Made by a program: the position numbers and the translations under genes
Notes under the pieces: generated by a model
Databases searched by the model: none
What the model was told of the DNA's origin: nothing
The model's input: the letters and a program-made list of their open reading frames with translations, nothing else
Origin: Inia geoffrensis
Lineage: Eukaryota > Chordata > Mammalia > Artiodactyla > Iniidae
Assembly (NCBI GenBank): GCA_036417435.1
Contig: CM070907.1
Coordinates: forward strand, 59,194,001-59,258,000
Direction of reading: 5' to 3'
DNA length: 64,000 nt
Shown here: positions 31,930-43,733 of the stretch, piece by piece
Numbering within the stretch: position 1 is the stretch's first letter
Layout of the letters: the number at the start of each line of letters is the position of its first letter

Positions 31930-32150
31930 GCAAAAGATTTGAAGTGTGATAGGCACTGATTTAAATTCTAGCTTTTTCGCTTACTACCTTATATCCTTGG
32001 ATAAAGTTACTTAAACTCTCTTAACCTCTGTTTCTTTATTTGTTTAGTATTAATTATAAGGACCAAAAAAAAAAAAAAAAGGATATTAATGCAACATGCT
32101 TTAGCACAATGTCTATAAAACACTAGGTCCTCAATAAATGTTAGTTCCTT
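31930..32150 (+). repeat. MIR SINE interrupted by poly(A)
   Basis: 'ataggcactgatttaaattc', 'ttggataaagttacttaaac', 'cttaacctctgtttctttat', then a 17-base A-run near 32066, then 'gcacaatgtctataaaacac' and 'taggtcctcaataaatgtta'. A clear MIR. Confidence 0.85.
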
Positions 32151-33285
32151 TTTCCTTCCTGGAAAACGAAGTTTAAAAGTAGATAAAGGATCCTGAATGA
32201 CATATCAAAAGTTATAAGAAACTAATAGGGAACCAATTAGGATTCCTGGGAAACATATTAGTTTGATCAAATTTGAGAACAGAGAGAATACTCTGGTCAT
32301 GGAAAAAGATAGTAAAAAAATAAATAAAATAAAATCTTTATAGACTAGGAAGCTACCATTAATGAGTAAAGAAATAGGGAATGTTAGAGCAATGATGCTC
32401 TGGAGAATGCATGCCCTACTTGTATGTGTTGAAATTCCAGTGATCATTATTAGAATTCTCTCCTGACCAAACAAAACTTGGAGGATTACATTTGCCCTAG
32501 TGGCAGAGGAAGTTCTTCACCCCCCAGAGTAGAGAATATATTGGAGACCAGATAAATTCAAGGCAGGGAGTGAAGTTAGACTCTTATCATAGCACTTTAA
32601 GTAAGAAATTACCAAGACCCAGAACAGAACAGCTGCTGTCACAGAGACAAAGAGACATCCCTCTAGTGGCAAAAGCACACATATCTGAATAAATTAGTTG
32701 CTTTAAAATTTAAATAACGTAAAAAGAATTTCATTGCAAATACTTGCAAGGAGTTAACTATTAAACATATCTTTTTACACAAAATAATTCACCCAAAATA
32801 AATCTTTTGTTTAAATCCTGATTTACAAGTATTGGAGGCAATTAGGTAACTGTACATATGCATACAGAATTTCAAAAATATATTTAAATGTATATGTATA
32901 TATTTAAGTGAACATAATTATATATGTTATAAATTATAGACAAATCAACTACTGTTCATCTTTTTTTTTTTTTTTTTCACTATAAAGATTGTTCTCAGCT
33001 TTTCCAATAGCATCACGGCATTGCCCTACTAACCCCTCAAAAGAACATGGCAGATTCATTAATGGACTTTCATGGTAAGTTGGATGATGCCATAATTATG
33101 AGGAGATTGCTGTTGACCCATAAAGCAGCTTTAGAGTTGGCCTGAGGGATGAAATCCAGGTCCTGGCTACTTAAGGTCATTAACGAGTTCATTTTACATG
33201 CCGAGAGGGGCTGTATTTCTTTGGCTAAAATTCAGTTCAGTTCATTGTGATAATTCCTGAAATTATTCCTGGACTTTATAAAATA
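32151..33285. other. Unannotated DNA with a CTCF-like site and an exon-like segment
   Basis: No repeat recognised apart from a T-run at 32961-32977. 33000-33280 looks repeat-free. It includes a segment (32999-33074) between a splice-acceptor-like and a splice-donor-like sequence; see findings. Confidence 0.4.
32657..32670 (-). promoter_or_regulatory. CTCF-like binding motif
   Basis: Forward 'atccctctagtggc'; the complement GCCACTAGAGGGAT fits the CTCF core (CCA-C-TAG-AGGG). It has the same orientation as the site at 26653. Sequence match only. Confidence 0.45.
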
Positions 33286-33430
33286 ACTACCATTTACCTA
33301 GAATCAACTTTGTTTAGCTCATTTTACATACATTATTTATAATCTTTGTAACTCTGCTCAAGATAGTTATAACCTATTCCTTACAGACGGGGAAATAAAC
33401 ATATGAACATTAGTCAACTTGACCATATTC
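33286..33430 (-). repeat. MIR SINE, antisense
   Basis: 'gctcattttacatacattat', 'tataacctattccttacaga', 'cggggaaataaacatatgaa' resemble the reverse complement of MIR tail and core. Confidence 0.6.
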
Positions 33431-33474
33431 ATAGTTAGTATGCATTAAATGCATGGTTTAAAACTTAACGTCTT

Positions 33475-33681
33475 GGGGGATTCCCTGGAGGCGCAGTGGT
33501 TGAGAGTCCGCCTGCCGATGCAGGGGACACGGGTTCGTGCCCCGGTCCGGGAAGATCCCACATGCCGCAGAGCGGCTGGGCCCATCCGTGAGCCATGGCC
33601 GGTGAGCCTGCGCGTCTGGAGCCTGTGCTCCGCAACTGGAGAGGCCACAGCAGTGAGAGGCCCACGTACAGCAAAAAAAAA
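33475..33681 (+). mobile_element. CHR-family SINE
   Basis: Full CHR SINE with a head variant 'gggggattccctggaggcgc', B-box-like 'gggttcgtgcccc' and a short A-tail. Target duplication TTAACGTCTT at 33465-33474 and 33682-33691. Carries a small insertion near 'gggcccatccgtgagcc'. Confidence 0.95.
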
Positions 33682-33955
33682 TTAACGTCTTTTCCTCACA
33701 AGCCATGAGTTTTGCTATAAACCATGAAAAGTTCTGCTTCATAACTCACAAACATTATTTGAGGTCTATGATACCAATGTCATAGTTTACCTGTATAGAC
33801 ATGGATGCAAGGAAGCATGAGCAATAAGTAGACAGACACTGACATCAGCCATTTTCACTGGATGTACAAAAGTTTTCTTTAAAAAATTTTACAATATGCA
33901 TCAGTACAATTTTAAAATATCTACAACCCCAGAAACTCCACATATTGGAAACAAT
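33682..33955. other. Unannotated DNA
   Basis: Nothing recognised. Confidence 0.5.
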
Positions 33956-34198
33956 TTAAGAAAATCATCAAAGATAAATACAGTTAATAATACTGTATTG
34001 TATATCTGAAAGTTGCTAAAAGAATACATCTTAAAAGATCTCATCACAAGAAAAAGAACTGTAACTATGTGTGGTTATGGGTGTTAACTAGAGGTTGTGA
34101 TGATCACTGTGCAATATATACACATATAGAATCATTATGTTGTATACCTAAAACTAATATAATGTTACATGTCAATCGTATCTCAATTAAAAAAAGAG
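33956..34198 (+). mobile_element. L1 3' end, 5'-truncated, sense
   Basis: 'gataaatacagttaataata', 'tgaaagttgctaaaagaata', 'ctcatcacaagaaaaagaac', 'taactatgtgtggttatggg', 'gaatcattatgttgtatacc', 'taaaactaatataatgttac', then 'atctcaattaaaaaaagaga' are the 3' untranslated region and tail of an L1 of intermediate age. Confidence 0.85.
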
Positions 34199-35069
34199 AT
34201 GAATACAAAGATTAGCATACAAGGTTTTTTTCACACACTGTTATATATAAACTCCAACAATTAAAAAACCTATGCAATTGAAAATTAGTTAGGATAATTG
34301 TTCTATCACACATCTGTATGACATGGTATTCTAAACATTAAAGATTGTTTACAAATAATACACAAAGAAGTAGTTGTAGAATAAGCTTATGCAAAAAGAA
34401 ACAGAAGGTAAAGCTGTATACATAAGCTTGTGAATATTTTATATATCTGATCATATTTTTTTACCTATGTCATTTATTCCCCTTCCTTCCTTCCTTTTTT
34501 CTTCCTTTCTTTCTTTCCATGTCTCCACCCATCCATCTACCTGTCTAACAATTGCAAATATTAATGATGTTTGTCAAAGATAATGAAATAATTTTTCTTG
34601 TTTTATTAAATTCTTGTTTATAATTTTACTTTCCTGCTTTAAAAATTGTTTTTTGTTTTAAAATAAAGTACACAGTACCATTAAAAATAATAATGTTTGC
34701 CTGTAGTGCACTAAAAAGCCTTTCTTTTCATAGTTTTAGGGTTTTAGAGCCAGGACCTAGATCATACTTGGATAAAGTAGAAAAAAATCTTATCCTGATG
34801 CAGGCAAAAAGGTAAGAAGAGTGGCAATGGGGATATGGAACTGAAGGAAATTTGGAAGAAAAAATGTCAGCAGGTGGTAGTAATCTTCTATGGTTGAATA
34901 GATAGTTCTTCTTAGAGGAACAGGGAGTGGGGAATTACAATTTTGAAATACATATACTATTACTAAAGTAGGATTAAGTGTATTGTGTTAGCCCTATAAA
35001 AAGGAATAAATGAACCCTATATACTTTGTACTGAGAATTGCTGCCATCAGGTAAATAGTATTTGTTTAA
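34199..35069. other. Unannotated AT-rich DNA with a CCTT tract
   Basis: A CTTCC/TTTC tract lies at 34480-34520. No other repeat or exon recognised. Confidence 0.5.
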
Positions 35070-35517
35070 AAAAAATTTTATAAACCTTATTTTTTAATTG
35101 AAATATAGTTGATTTAAAATATTAGTTTCAGGTGTGCAACACAGTGATTAAATATTTTTATAGATTTTACTCCATTTAAAGTTACTATAAAATATTGGTT
35201 ATATTCCCTGTACTGTACAAGATATCCTTGTAGCTCATTTATTTTATACATAGTAGTTTTTACCTTTTAATCTCCTAACCCTATCTTGCCCCTACCCCTT
35301 CCTCTCCCCACTGGTAACCACTAGTTCGTTCTCAATATCGGTAAGTCTGTTTGTTTTTTGGATATATTCATTCATCTCTTTTAATTTTTATATTTCACAT
35401 ATAAGTGATAATATACAGTATTTGCCTTTCTCTGTCTTATTTCACTAAGCATAATATCCTGCAGGTCCATCCATGTTGTTGCAAATGGCAAAATATCATT
35501 TGGTTGAGTAATATTCC

Positions 35518-35519
<2 letters not shown>

Positions 35520-35574
<55 letters not shown>
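35520..35574. repeat. (AT)27 microsatellite inside L1
   Basis: A pure AT tract where L1 ORF2 has a short 'ccattgtatatat' seed. Length implies high instability; the true length in the genome could differ from the assembly. Confidence 0.97.
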
Positions 35575-35577
<3 letters not shown>

Positions 35578-37122
35578 TGCATGCCACTATTTCTATATCC
35601 ACTTATCTGTTGATGGACACTTAGGCTGCTTCCATATCTTGGCTACTGTAAAGAATGCTGCTATGTACATTGGGGTGCATATATCTTTTTGAATGAGTGT
35701 TTTTGTTTCCTTCAGATATATACCCAGGAATAGAATTGCTGGGTCATATTGTAGTTCTATTTTAGTTTTGTTGAGGAACATCCATACTGTTTTCCATAGT
35801 AGCTGCAACAATTCACATTCCTACCAACAGTGTACTAGGGTTCTTATTTCTCCACATCCTTGTCAACATTTGTTATTTGTAGACATTTTGCTGATAGCCA
35901 TTCTGACAGATATGAGGTAATATCTCATTGTGGCTTTGATTTGACTATTTCTATGCTATTATCATACTAATTTGATGACTATAGCTTTGTAAAATATAGT
36001 TTGAAGTCAGGAAGTGTGATACCTCCAGCCTTGTTCTTTTTCATAATATTGCTTTGGCTATTTGGAGTTTAATGTGGTTCCACATAAATTTTGGAATTAT
36101 TTGTCCTACTTCTGCATAAAATGTTATGGGTATTTTGATAGGGACTGCACTAAATCTGTAGATTGTTTTGGGTGGTATGGACATTTTAGCAATATTAATT
36201 CCTTCAACCCATGAACATGGGATATCTTTTCACTTCTTTTACCATCTTCGATTTCCTTCATCCGTGTTTTATAGTTTTCAGAGAATAGGTCTTTCACCTA
36301 CTTAAATTTATTCCTAATTATTTGATTATTTTTTATGTGATTTTAAACAGTATTGTTTTCTTGCTTTCTCTTTCTGATAGTTAATTATTAGTGTATAGAA
36401 AAGCAATCCATTTCTGTATATTAATCTTGTATCCTGCAACTTCACTGAATTTATTTATTAGTTCTAAGAGTTTTTTGATGGAGACTTTATGGTTTTCTAT
36501 ATACTGTATCATGTTGTCTGCATATACTGACAGTTTTACTTCTTCCCTTCCAAATTGTATGCCTTTTTATTTCTTTTTCTTCCCTGATTGCTATGGCTAG
36601 GACAACCAGTGATATGTTAAACAGAAGTTGCAAAAGTGGGCATCCTTGTCTTGTTCCTGACAGGAAAGGCCTTCAGCTTTTCACTGTTGAGTATGATGCT
36701 AGCTGTGGGTTTGTCATAAATGTCCTTTATTATATTGAGATATGTTCCCTCTATACCAACTTTCATGAGAGTTTTTATCATAAAGAGATGCTGATTTTTG
36801 TCAAATGTTTTCCTGTGTCTATTGAAATGATCATGTGATTTTTAGACTTCCTTTTGTTAATGTGGTATATCACACTGATTGATTTGTGGATACTGAACCA
36901 TCCTTGCATCCCCGAAATAAATTCCACTTGATCGTGGTGTATGATCATTTTTCTATATTGTTGAATTCATTTTGCTAATATTTTGTCAAGGAGTTCTGCA
37001 TATATATCATCAGAGATATTGGCTTATAATTTTCTTTTTTTGTAATGTTTCTGGTTTTGGTATCAGGGTTAGAGTGGCCTCATAGAATGAATTTGGGAGT
37101 GTTCCCTCCTCTTCAATTTTTT

Positions 37123-37324
37123 TTTTGCGGTATGCAGGCCTCTCACTGTTGTGGCCTCTCCCGTTGCGGAGCACAGGCTCTGGATGCGCAGGCTCAGCGG
37201 CCATGGCTCACGGGCCCAGCCACTCTGTGGCATGTGGGATCTTCCCGGACCGGGGCACGAACCTGTGTCCCCTGCATCGGCATCAGCAGGTGGATTCTCA
37301 ACCACTGCGCCACCAGGGAAGCCC
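37123..37324 (-). mobile_element. CHR-family SINE inserted in the antisense L1
   Basis: Reverse copy: T-run, 'gcggtatgcaggcctctcac', ending in 'caccagggaagcccc'. Target duplication CTCTTCAATTTTTT at 37109-37122 and 37325-37338, both halves being L1 sequence. It carries a 6-bp duplication ('catcgg' then 'catcag') in its B-box region. Confidence 0.95.
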
Positions 37325-39385
37325 CTCTTCAATTTTTTGAAATAGTTTGAGAAGGATAGGTATTAGCTCTTCTTTATATGTTTGGTAGAATTCTACATGA
37401 AGCCATCTGGTCCTGAACTTTTGTTTGTTAGGAGTTTTTCATCACAGATTCAATTTCAGTACTTGTAATTTGTCTGTTCACATTTTCTATTTCTTCCTGG
37501 TTCAGTCTTGGAAGATTGTACCTTTATAAGAATTTGTCCATTCCTTCTAGATTGTTCATTTTATTGGCATATAGTTGCTTGTAGTAGTCTCTTATGGTCC
37601 TTTGTATTTCTCTGGTGTTGGTTGTAACTTCTCCTTTCTCATTTCTAATTTATTGATTTGGGCCCTCCACAAAGGGAGTTTTATGCTTCCTATATCTAGA
37701 CATCTGTTTCCTTCTTCAGGTTTGGAAAGTTTTCTGCCATATTTTCATGAAATACATTTTTGGCCTTTTTCTCTCTCTCGTCTCCTTCTGAGACCCCTAT
37801 AATGCAAATGTTGGTACACTTGATGTTGTCTCAGTGGTCCCTTAAACTGTTCTCATTTTTTAGACTTATTTTTATTTTTGCTGTATTGATTGGGTGATTT
37901 CCATTATTCTATCTTTCAGATCACTTATGTGTTCTGTATCATCTATTGTTAATTCCTTCTAGTGTGTTTTTCATTTCAGTTTTTGTATTCTTCATTTCTG
38001 ACTTTTTTTTAATGTTTTCTAGTTCCTTATTAAAATTCTCACTGTGTTTACCCTTTTCTCAAGTTCAGTTAGCATTGTTATTACTGATGTTTTCAACTTT
38101 TTATCTGATAAATTATTTCTCTGTTTCATTAGTTTTTTCAGGGTTTTTCCGTTGTTCATACATTTAAAACAATTTCTCTGCCTTCTCATTTTGTTTCACT
38201 TTCTGTCTTTATGAAATTATATAAAATAGTTACCTATCCAGGTCTTAAAGGGGTGTCCTTGTATGGGCACATCCCTATAGAGTCGTCCTGTGCTCAGTTG
38301 GCTTTTGTGGGAGAGCTAGATCTGACAAGACCACAAGGCACATTTTCCCCCAGAGTGTGCTAGAAGCTATCATCTTAGTATATGTTGTGCCTCAAGATGG
38401 AGGGACTAGAGGCTGAGCCATCTGTGAGCCAGGGCTTCTCAGCTTTTCAGTGGCCAATACCATACTATAGGGAGGTGGGGTTGGGTCCCAAGTTACTGGA
38501 GCAAAATCCCTGAAGGTTGGGTCCAAGCTGACTCCATTCCCTCTAAGTGTGTGCTCTGCTCCCTTACAGCATTGGCACATTTACCCCAGACGGTAGCAGT
38601 GCTCAAGCAAGAAGGTCAGGAACCAGTGCCTGGTGCAGGCCAGGGCCCTTGCTGGGGTACTCCTGGCACACCAGTCAGAGTTCCAGACCACTCTCAGTCT
38701 GCCACCTCCATGAGCACCAGTAATGGCAGTCCTCGCCCCATTCAGATGTCATGCTGGATCTTAACCAGCTCTGTCCCTCAAAACTGCATACTCTCCTTGG
38801 CATCAGTGGCCTTTGCCATGATGGGGAGCTGTTCCACAGAGCAAAAGTGGCAGGAGTAAGTGCTTGGCTCAGGTTGGAGCCTGCCCTGGGGAGGTCTCAG
38901 GAAAGCAGCAAGAGCCCCAGTTGGTTTCAGTCGGCTTCTTCTGCTTTGCTTACAGAGTAAGCAAGTATGTGTGTGCTCTTCATGAGCAGAGTCTAGGTTT
39001 CTTACAGCCTCACCATCAGTCCCATTGGTTTTCAAACTAGCTAAGGGGTCTTGTCCTCCAGGTGTCAGACCCCAGGACAGGGGTGGCCAATATGTGGTTT
39101 GAACTGCTAACTCCCAAGGGAGGATCTCTGAGCCCTTGTAATCCCCCTCCTGTTCTGTGTCACCTTCTAGGGATGTGAGTCCCAACCTGATCCCTTCTCT
39201 TTCCTTCCTACCTGACTCCGTGTGGATTTTTCTTACAGCCTAGGTTGTATTAGGGTTTTTCTGCCAGTCTCCAGTTTGTTTTTGGTGAGACTTGCTCCAC
39301 ATGTAAATGTATCCTTGCTGTGTTTGTGGGGGGCGGTGAGCTCCACATCTTCCTACTCCACCTTTTTGAATCCTCCCCCTAAATC

Positions 39386-40265
39386 TTATTTTTATTCTTT
39401 ATAGTTGCAACAGTGATCTAAAATATGACGTATTTATTTTATATGCATATGTATAGTGGTGAACATCTTAATTAGTGTACAATTTATAAAGGTATTTTAA
39501 TTGACAGGAGCTATGGGGGAAAAAAGGGGAGAGGATCTAAAATCTCATCAGTAAACAAATCTTAATACTTTAGTAAATAAAGTTTCTGGCATGAAGTATA
39601 GAAAAACCTACTTTATGCTTTATATAAACTATGATATATTGTGGATATCGTTTTAGTGAGGTGTCATAGCTTCTCAAAGAAAGGAATATATTCATCTGTG
39701 TGCTGGAGCCAACTCATGTCAGCTCATAAGAGCCAGTTGTCACATTTTCAGGAATTCTGTGGTATGATTGATAAGCACAGCAATCATTAAAAACTAAATT
39801 TTATACCCTTACAGTTAAATAAGTTATGTTACAAACGAAAGTAATAAGTACTCAAAAGTCACGACTTCTTAACTATTTTACTACATTTTACTCTTATCTA
39901 TGCTCTTGAAATTATTTGTATCTGTTGTATTCATGATCTGGAAATATTATGCAATAGTGTGCTACTGCAAATCTCTTTCCAACTCCAACTTCAGTGATGC
40001 CACATTGTAACTAGAAATCAGTAATGGTGGAAGTGTTCATACTGTAGAAATAAATCAGCAAATTCTAAAACAAGACTTCCATTCCTACCCACCTTCCCTG
40101 GAAATCCAGTAGTTAAATATTTATCAGCAACCACTGAACATATTATTCCTTCATGACTTCCTCTTTTTCCCCCCCCGATATGTCCAAATATAATATACTA
40201 TATTTGGATATCGTCCATTTTTCTGCACCATGCATCATGGAAAAATAAAAGAAAAATCAATCACA
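39386..40265. other. Unannotated AT-rich DNA
   Basis: No repeat recognised. An imperfect AT-rich palindrome lies at 40177-40212 (arms 'tccaaatata'). Confidence 0.5.
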
Positions 40266-40269
40266 AACT

Positions 40270-40425
40270 ATCTATTCTATATTTACTGATTGCTTGAATA
40301 ATATGCTTGGTACCATCCAGTGACATTGATGTTGTAGAGGATATAAGGATAAATAAAATATAGTCCCTGCCTTTACAGTGAGGGGAAGGGGAACAGTTAG
40401 ATATTCAAATATGTGCTACTTTGAC
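40270..40425 (-). repeat. L2 tail, antisense
   Basis: 'atatttactgattgcttgaa', 'taatatgcttggtaccatcc', 'aagataaataaaatatagtc' style blocks and 'cctgcctttacagtgagggg' fit the reverse complement of L2 tail. Confidence 0.6.
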
Positions 40426-40439
40426 ATTGAAAATAATGC

Positions 40440-40680
40440 ATATTTATATAAGATTGCTTAATGTTTAAAGTGTCTTCATAAACAGTCTCCTTCACTTGAT
40501 TCTCACAAACCCCAGGAAGCAAATTAGTATTGGTTAAGTCTCGACCAATGAGAAAGTCAAGGCATGCCCAATGTCAGAGATCAAGAACGATGCAGAGATA
40601 AAAACAAAATCCAATATCCAACTGCTTTAACTATGTGACCTGTGTCATTTGTGTTCTCCTCTACTTTGAAAAAGAAAATT
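40440..40680 (-). repeat. MIR SINE, antisense
   Basis: 'gtttaaagtgtcttcataaa', 'ttgattctcacaaaccccag' and 'gagaaagtcaaggcatgccc', 'aatgtcagagatc' fit the reverse complement of MIR. Confidence 0.6.
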
Positions 40681-40725
40681 AAGGAGGATTTCCAAATTCC
40701 ATCTACTAGACTCAGTAAAACTATA

Positions 40726-40750
40726 CCTGGAAAAACTGAGTTTTTCCAGG
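40726..40750. repeat. 25-bp perfect palindrome
   Basis: Arms CCTGGAAAAACT and its exact complement around a single G. It lies 45 bp before the mariner-like element. Confidence 0.95.
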
Positions 40751-40795
40751 AAAACCTTTAAGTCCTATTATGGCAACCTTTAAATTATTGGTCTA

Positions 40796-41258
40796 CAGTA
40801 AGTTCCCTACATACAAACGAGTTCTGTTCCAAGAGCACGTTCATAAGTCCAATTTGTTCGTAAGTCCAACGTAAGTTAGCCTAGGTACCCAACTAATACA
40901 ATCAGCCATATAGTACTGTACTGTAATAGGTTTATAATACTTTTCACACAAATAATACATGAAAAGCAAACACAAAAAATATAGAAAAAATTTTAATCTT
41001 ATAGTACAGTACCTTGAAAAGTACAGTAGTGCAGTATAACAGCTGGAATCCAGGAGCTGGCATCCAGTGAACAGGCAAGAAGAGTTACTGACCAGAGGAG
41101 GGAGAGAAGGTGGGAGTTGGTAGAGCTGAAGGATCCTCAGCAATGAGACAGAAGGTAAGCTGCAATTTCACTCTTGCCTTATGTGATTGGACACGCGAAC
41201 ACACGTTCACATCTTTAAAAGTTCACAACTCAAAGGTTCGTATGTAGGGGACTTACTG
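40796..41258. mobile_element. Complete non-autonomous Tc1/mariner-like element
   Basis: Begins 'cagtaagttccctacataca' and ends 'tatgtaggggacttactg', which are inverted repeats of about 25 bp with few mismatches. TA dinucleotides flank it (40794-40795 and 41259-41260), the target of this superfamily. At 463 bp it is too short to encode transposase; the 100-codon antisense frame inside is not a transposase. A GAGG-rich middle follows a hairpin-like 'tagtactgtactgtaat' stretch. Confidence 0.85.
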
Positions 41259-41260
41259 TA

Positions 41261-42094
41261 TCTAATCAAGTATAATCATACAATGATTCTCTAACTCTGG
41301 ATTCTCATCCAATCCATAAAACAATATAATATTACACTTGAGATGGAAGCCATGACAGGTGGATTGACAGAAGACACACATGCTGCTACCCCTAAATCTG
41401 TCTGTGCTTCAGGTGCCTGGGACCTTGATGGACACATATAGTTTCCATTTCAGAACGAAAAGCTATGAAATGAAAAGCATTCTTTCAAAAGACAAGACTG
41501 CTAAAAGAAACAAGCTGCATCTTAATGGGAGTAAAGAATGAGACAGGCTGTAACAGCATGAAGAGAACTGCAGGAAAAACATAATGCATGAAAAGCCAAA
41601 AGCTCAGTCAGATCAATGATTTGAAATGGGAAAGGGAGAATAAGTCACTTGCAAAAAATTGAATCAATCTATGCTTTTGTTTTTAAAGAATGTTCAGTAG
41701 ATTTCTGTGGGAAAAGGTATACAAAGGTTCAAAGAGACATGGTTGCAAAGTTAGTCTCAGACCAAATCTATCCAAATATATTCCAGATAATCTGGTATGA
41801 ATTGATTAATTCCACTGAAGTATAAATGCAGCAAATAGAAAATTCATATAAAGGAAAAACACAGTCACTCTTATTCTTGTTATTTTTTAAAAAATTTATT
41901 CCTTCTCTCTTTTCCCCTTTGGTAACCATAAAATTTTAATCTTTATCTCCTTACGTGATCATTATTTAAACCATTCACTATAAAATATATCTGTGGATTG
42001 TAGTTGACTCAGTGCCCTGGAGATTATTGGATGCATGTAGCGAATATGTCATGTCATGACATCAAAGCATTTTCCAAGCTTAAAAAGCGACTGA
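41261..42094. other. Unannotated DNA
   Basis: No repeat or exon recognised between the mariner-like element and the L1 target site. Confidence 0.5.
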
Positions 42095-43733
42095 GAAAGG
42101 AGCTTCAAGATGGCAGAAGAGTAAGACGTGAAGATCACCTTCTCTCCCCACAAATACATCAGAAATACATCTATATGTGGAACAACTCCTACAGAACACC
42201 TACTGCACGCTGGCAGAAGACCTCAGACTTCCCAAAAGGCAAGAAACTCCCCACACACCTGGGTAGGGCAAAAGAAAAAACAGAGGCCAAAGAATAGGGA
42301 CGGGACCTGCACCAGTGAGAGGGAGCTGTGAAGGAGGAAAAGCTTCCTTCCACACACTAGGAAGCCCCTTCACTGGCAGAGACGGGGTGGTGGTGGGGAC
42401 ACTTCGGAGCCACTGAGGAGAGCACAGCAGTAAGGTTGCGGAGGGCAAAGCAGAGAGATTCCCGCACAGAGGATCACTGCCAACCGGCACTCACCAGCCC
42501 AAGAGGCTTGTCTGCTCACCCACCGGGGCGGGCGGGGCTGGGAGCTGAGGCTCGGGCTTCGGTCAGAGCTCAGGGAGAGGACTTGGGTTGGCGGCATGAA
42601 CACAGCCTGCAGGGGGTTAGAGCACCACGGCTAGCCGCGAGGGAGTCCGGGAAAAGGTCTGGAACTGCCTAAGAGGCAAGAGACTTTTTCTTGCCTCTTT
42701 GTTTCCTGGTGGGCGAGGAGAGGGGATTAAGGGCGCTGCTTAAAGGAGCTCCAGAGACGGGCGCGAGCCGCGGCTATCAGCGCGGACCCCAGAGAGGGGC
42801 ATGAGACGCTAAGGCTCCTGCTGCAGCCACCCAGAAGCCTGAGTGCAAGCACAGGTCACTATCCGCACCTCCCCTCCCAGGAGCCTGTGCAGCCCGCCAC
42901 TGCCAGGGTCCTGTGATCCAGGGACAACTTCCCCAGGAGAACACACGGCGCGCCTCAGGCGGGTACAACGTCATGTTGGCCTCTGCCGCAGCAGGCTCGC
43001 CTCGCATCCATTCCCCTCCCTCCCCGCGGACTGAGTGAGCCAGAGCCCCAGAAGCAGCTGCTCCTTTAACCTCGTCCTGTCTGAGCGAAGAACAGACGCC
43101 CTGAGGCACCCTACACGCAGAGACAGTTCCAAATCCAAAGCTGAACCCCGGGAGCTGTGCGAACAAAGAAGAAAAAGGGAAAACTGTTCTAACAGCCTCA
43201 GGAGCAGTGGATAAAACGACCACAATCAACTTCATGTACCCTGCATCTGTGGAATACCTGAATAGACAACGAACCATCCCAAAGTGAGGAGGTGGACTTT
43301 GGTAGCAAGGATATTTTTTTTTCCCCCTTTTTCTCTTTTGGTGAGTGTGTATGTGTATGCTTCTGTGTGTGATTTTGTCTGTATAGCTTTGTTTTTACCA
43401 TTTGTCCTAGGGCTCTGTCTGTCCTTTTTTTTTTTTTTGGTATAGATTTTAGCACTTGTTACCACTGGTAGATTTGATACCTGGTTTGGTTGCTCTCTTT
43501 GATCTTTCTTTCTTTCTTTTATTATTTAAAAATTTTTTTTAAATAATTTTTTTTAAATAATTTTATTTTATTTTTATCTTCTTTCCTTCTTTCTTTTTTT
43601 CTCCCTTTTATTCTGAGCTGTGTGGATGACAGGCTCTCGATGCTCTAGCCAGGTATCAGGGCTGTGCCTCTGACGTGGGAGAGCCAAGTTCAGGACATTG
43701 ATCCACCAGGGACATTGGTCCAAGTAATATCAA
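42095..43733 (+). promoter_or_regulatory. L1 5' UTR with CpG-rich promoter-like part
   Basis: 42300-43150 is much richer in GC and CpG than the rest of the window, as expected of an L1 internal RNA polymerase II promoter. It is followed by a T-rich stretch (43310-43600) with TTTC and TTTAAATAA repeats. A long antisense open frame (42777-43277) lies within. L1 promoters of this kind are normally methylated. Activity here is not known. Confidence 0.55.

Larger units (their letters stand above)
35070..39385 (-). mobile_element. Antisense L1 with both ends but internal deletions
   Basis: Left end reads as an L1 3' UTR in reverse ('attgaaatatagttgattta', 'ttcaggtgtgcaacacagtg'), followed by ORF2 in reverse, including the region around the reverse-transcriptase core (36390-36740). 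Two joins are inferred: near 35945, where about 700 bp of ORF2 is missing, and near 37665, where the ORF2 5' half, the endonuclease and most of ORF1 are missing. The right part (37690-39385) reads as the L1 5' region, ending at 'ccacatcttcctactccacc', the complement of a typical L1 start. No frame is intact. A CHR SINE interrupts it. Confidence 0.8.

Noticed and set aside
35405..36838. Frames of 65-95 codons within the antisense L1
   Set aside because: Mostly antisense to ORF2 or fragments of it, with breaks; not separate genes.
38392..39185. Frames of 62-135 codons on both strands
   Set aside because: They lie in the 5' region of the antisense L1; no known domain, and openness is due to GC-rich composition.
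40841..41143. 100-codon antisense frame in the mariner-like element as a transposase
   Set aside because: No DD[E/D] motif or helix-turn-helix is visible and the element is only 463 bp.
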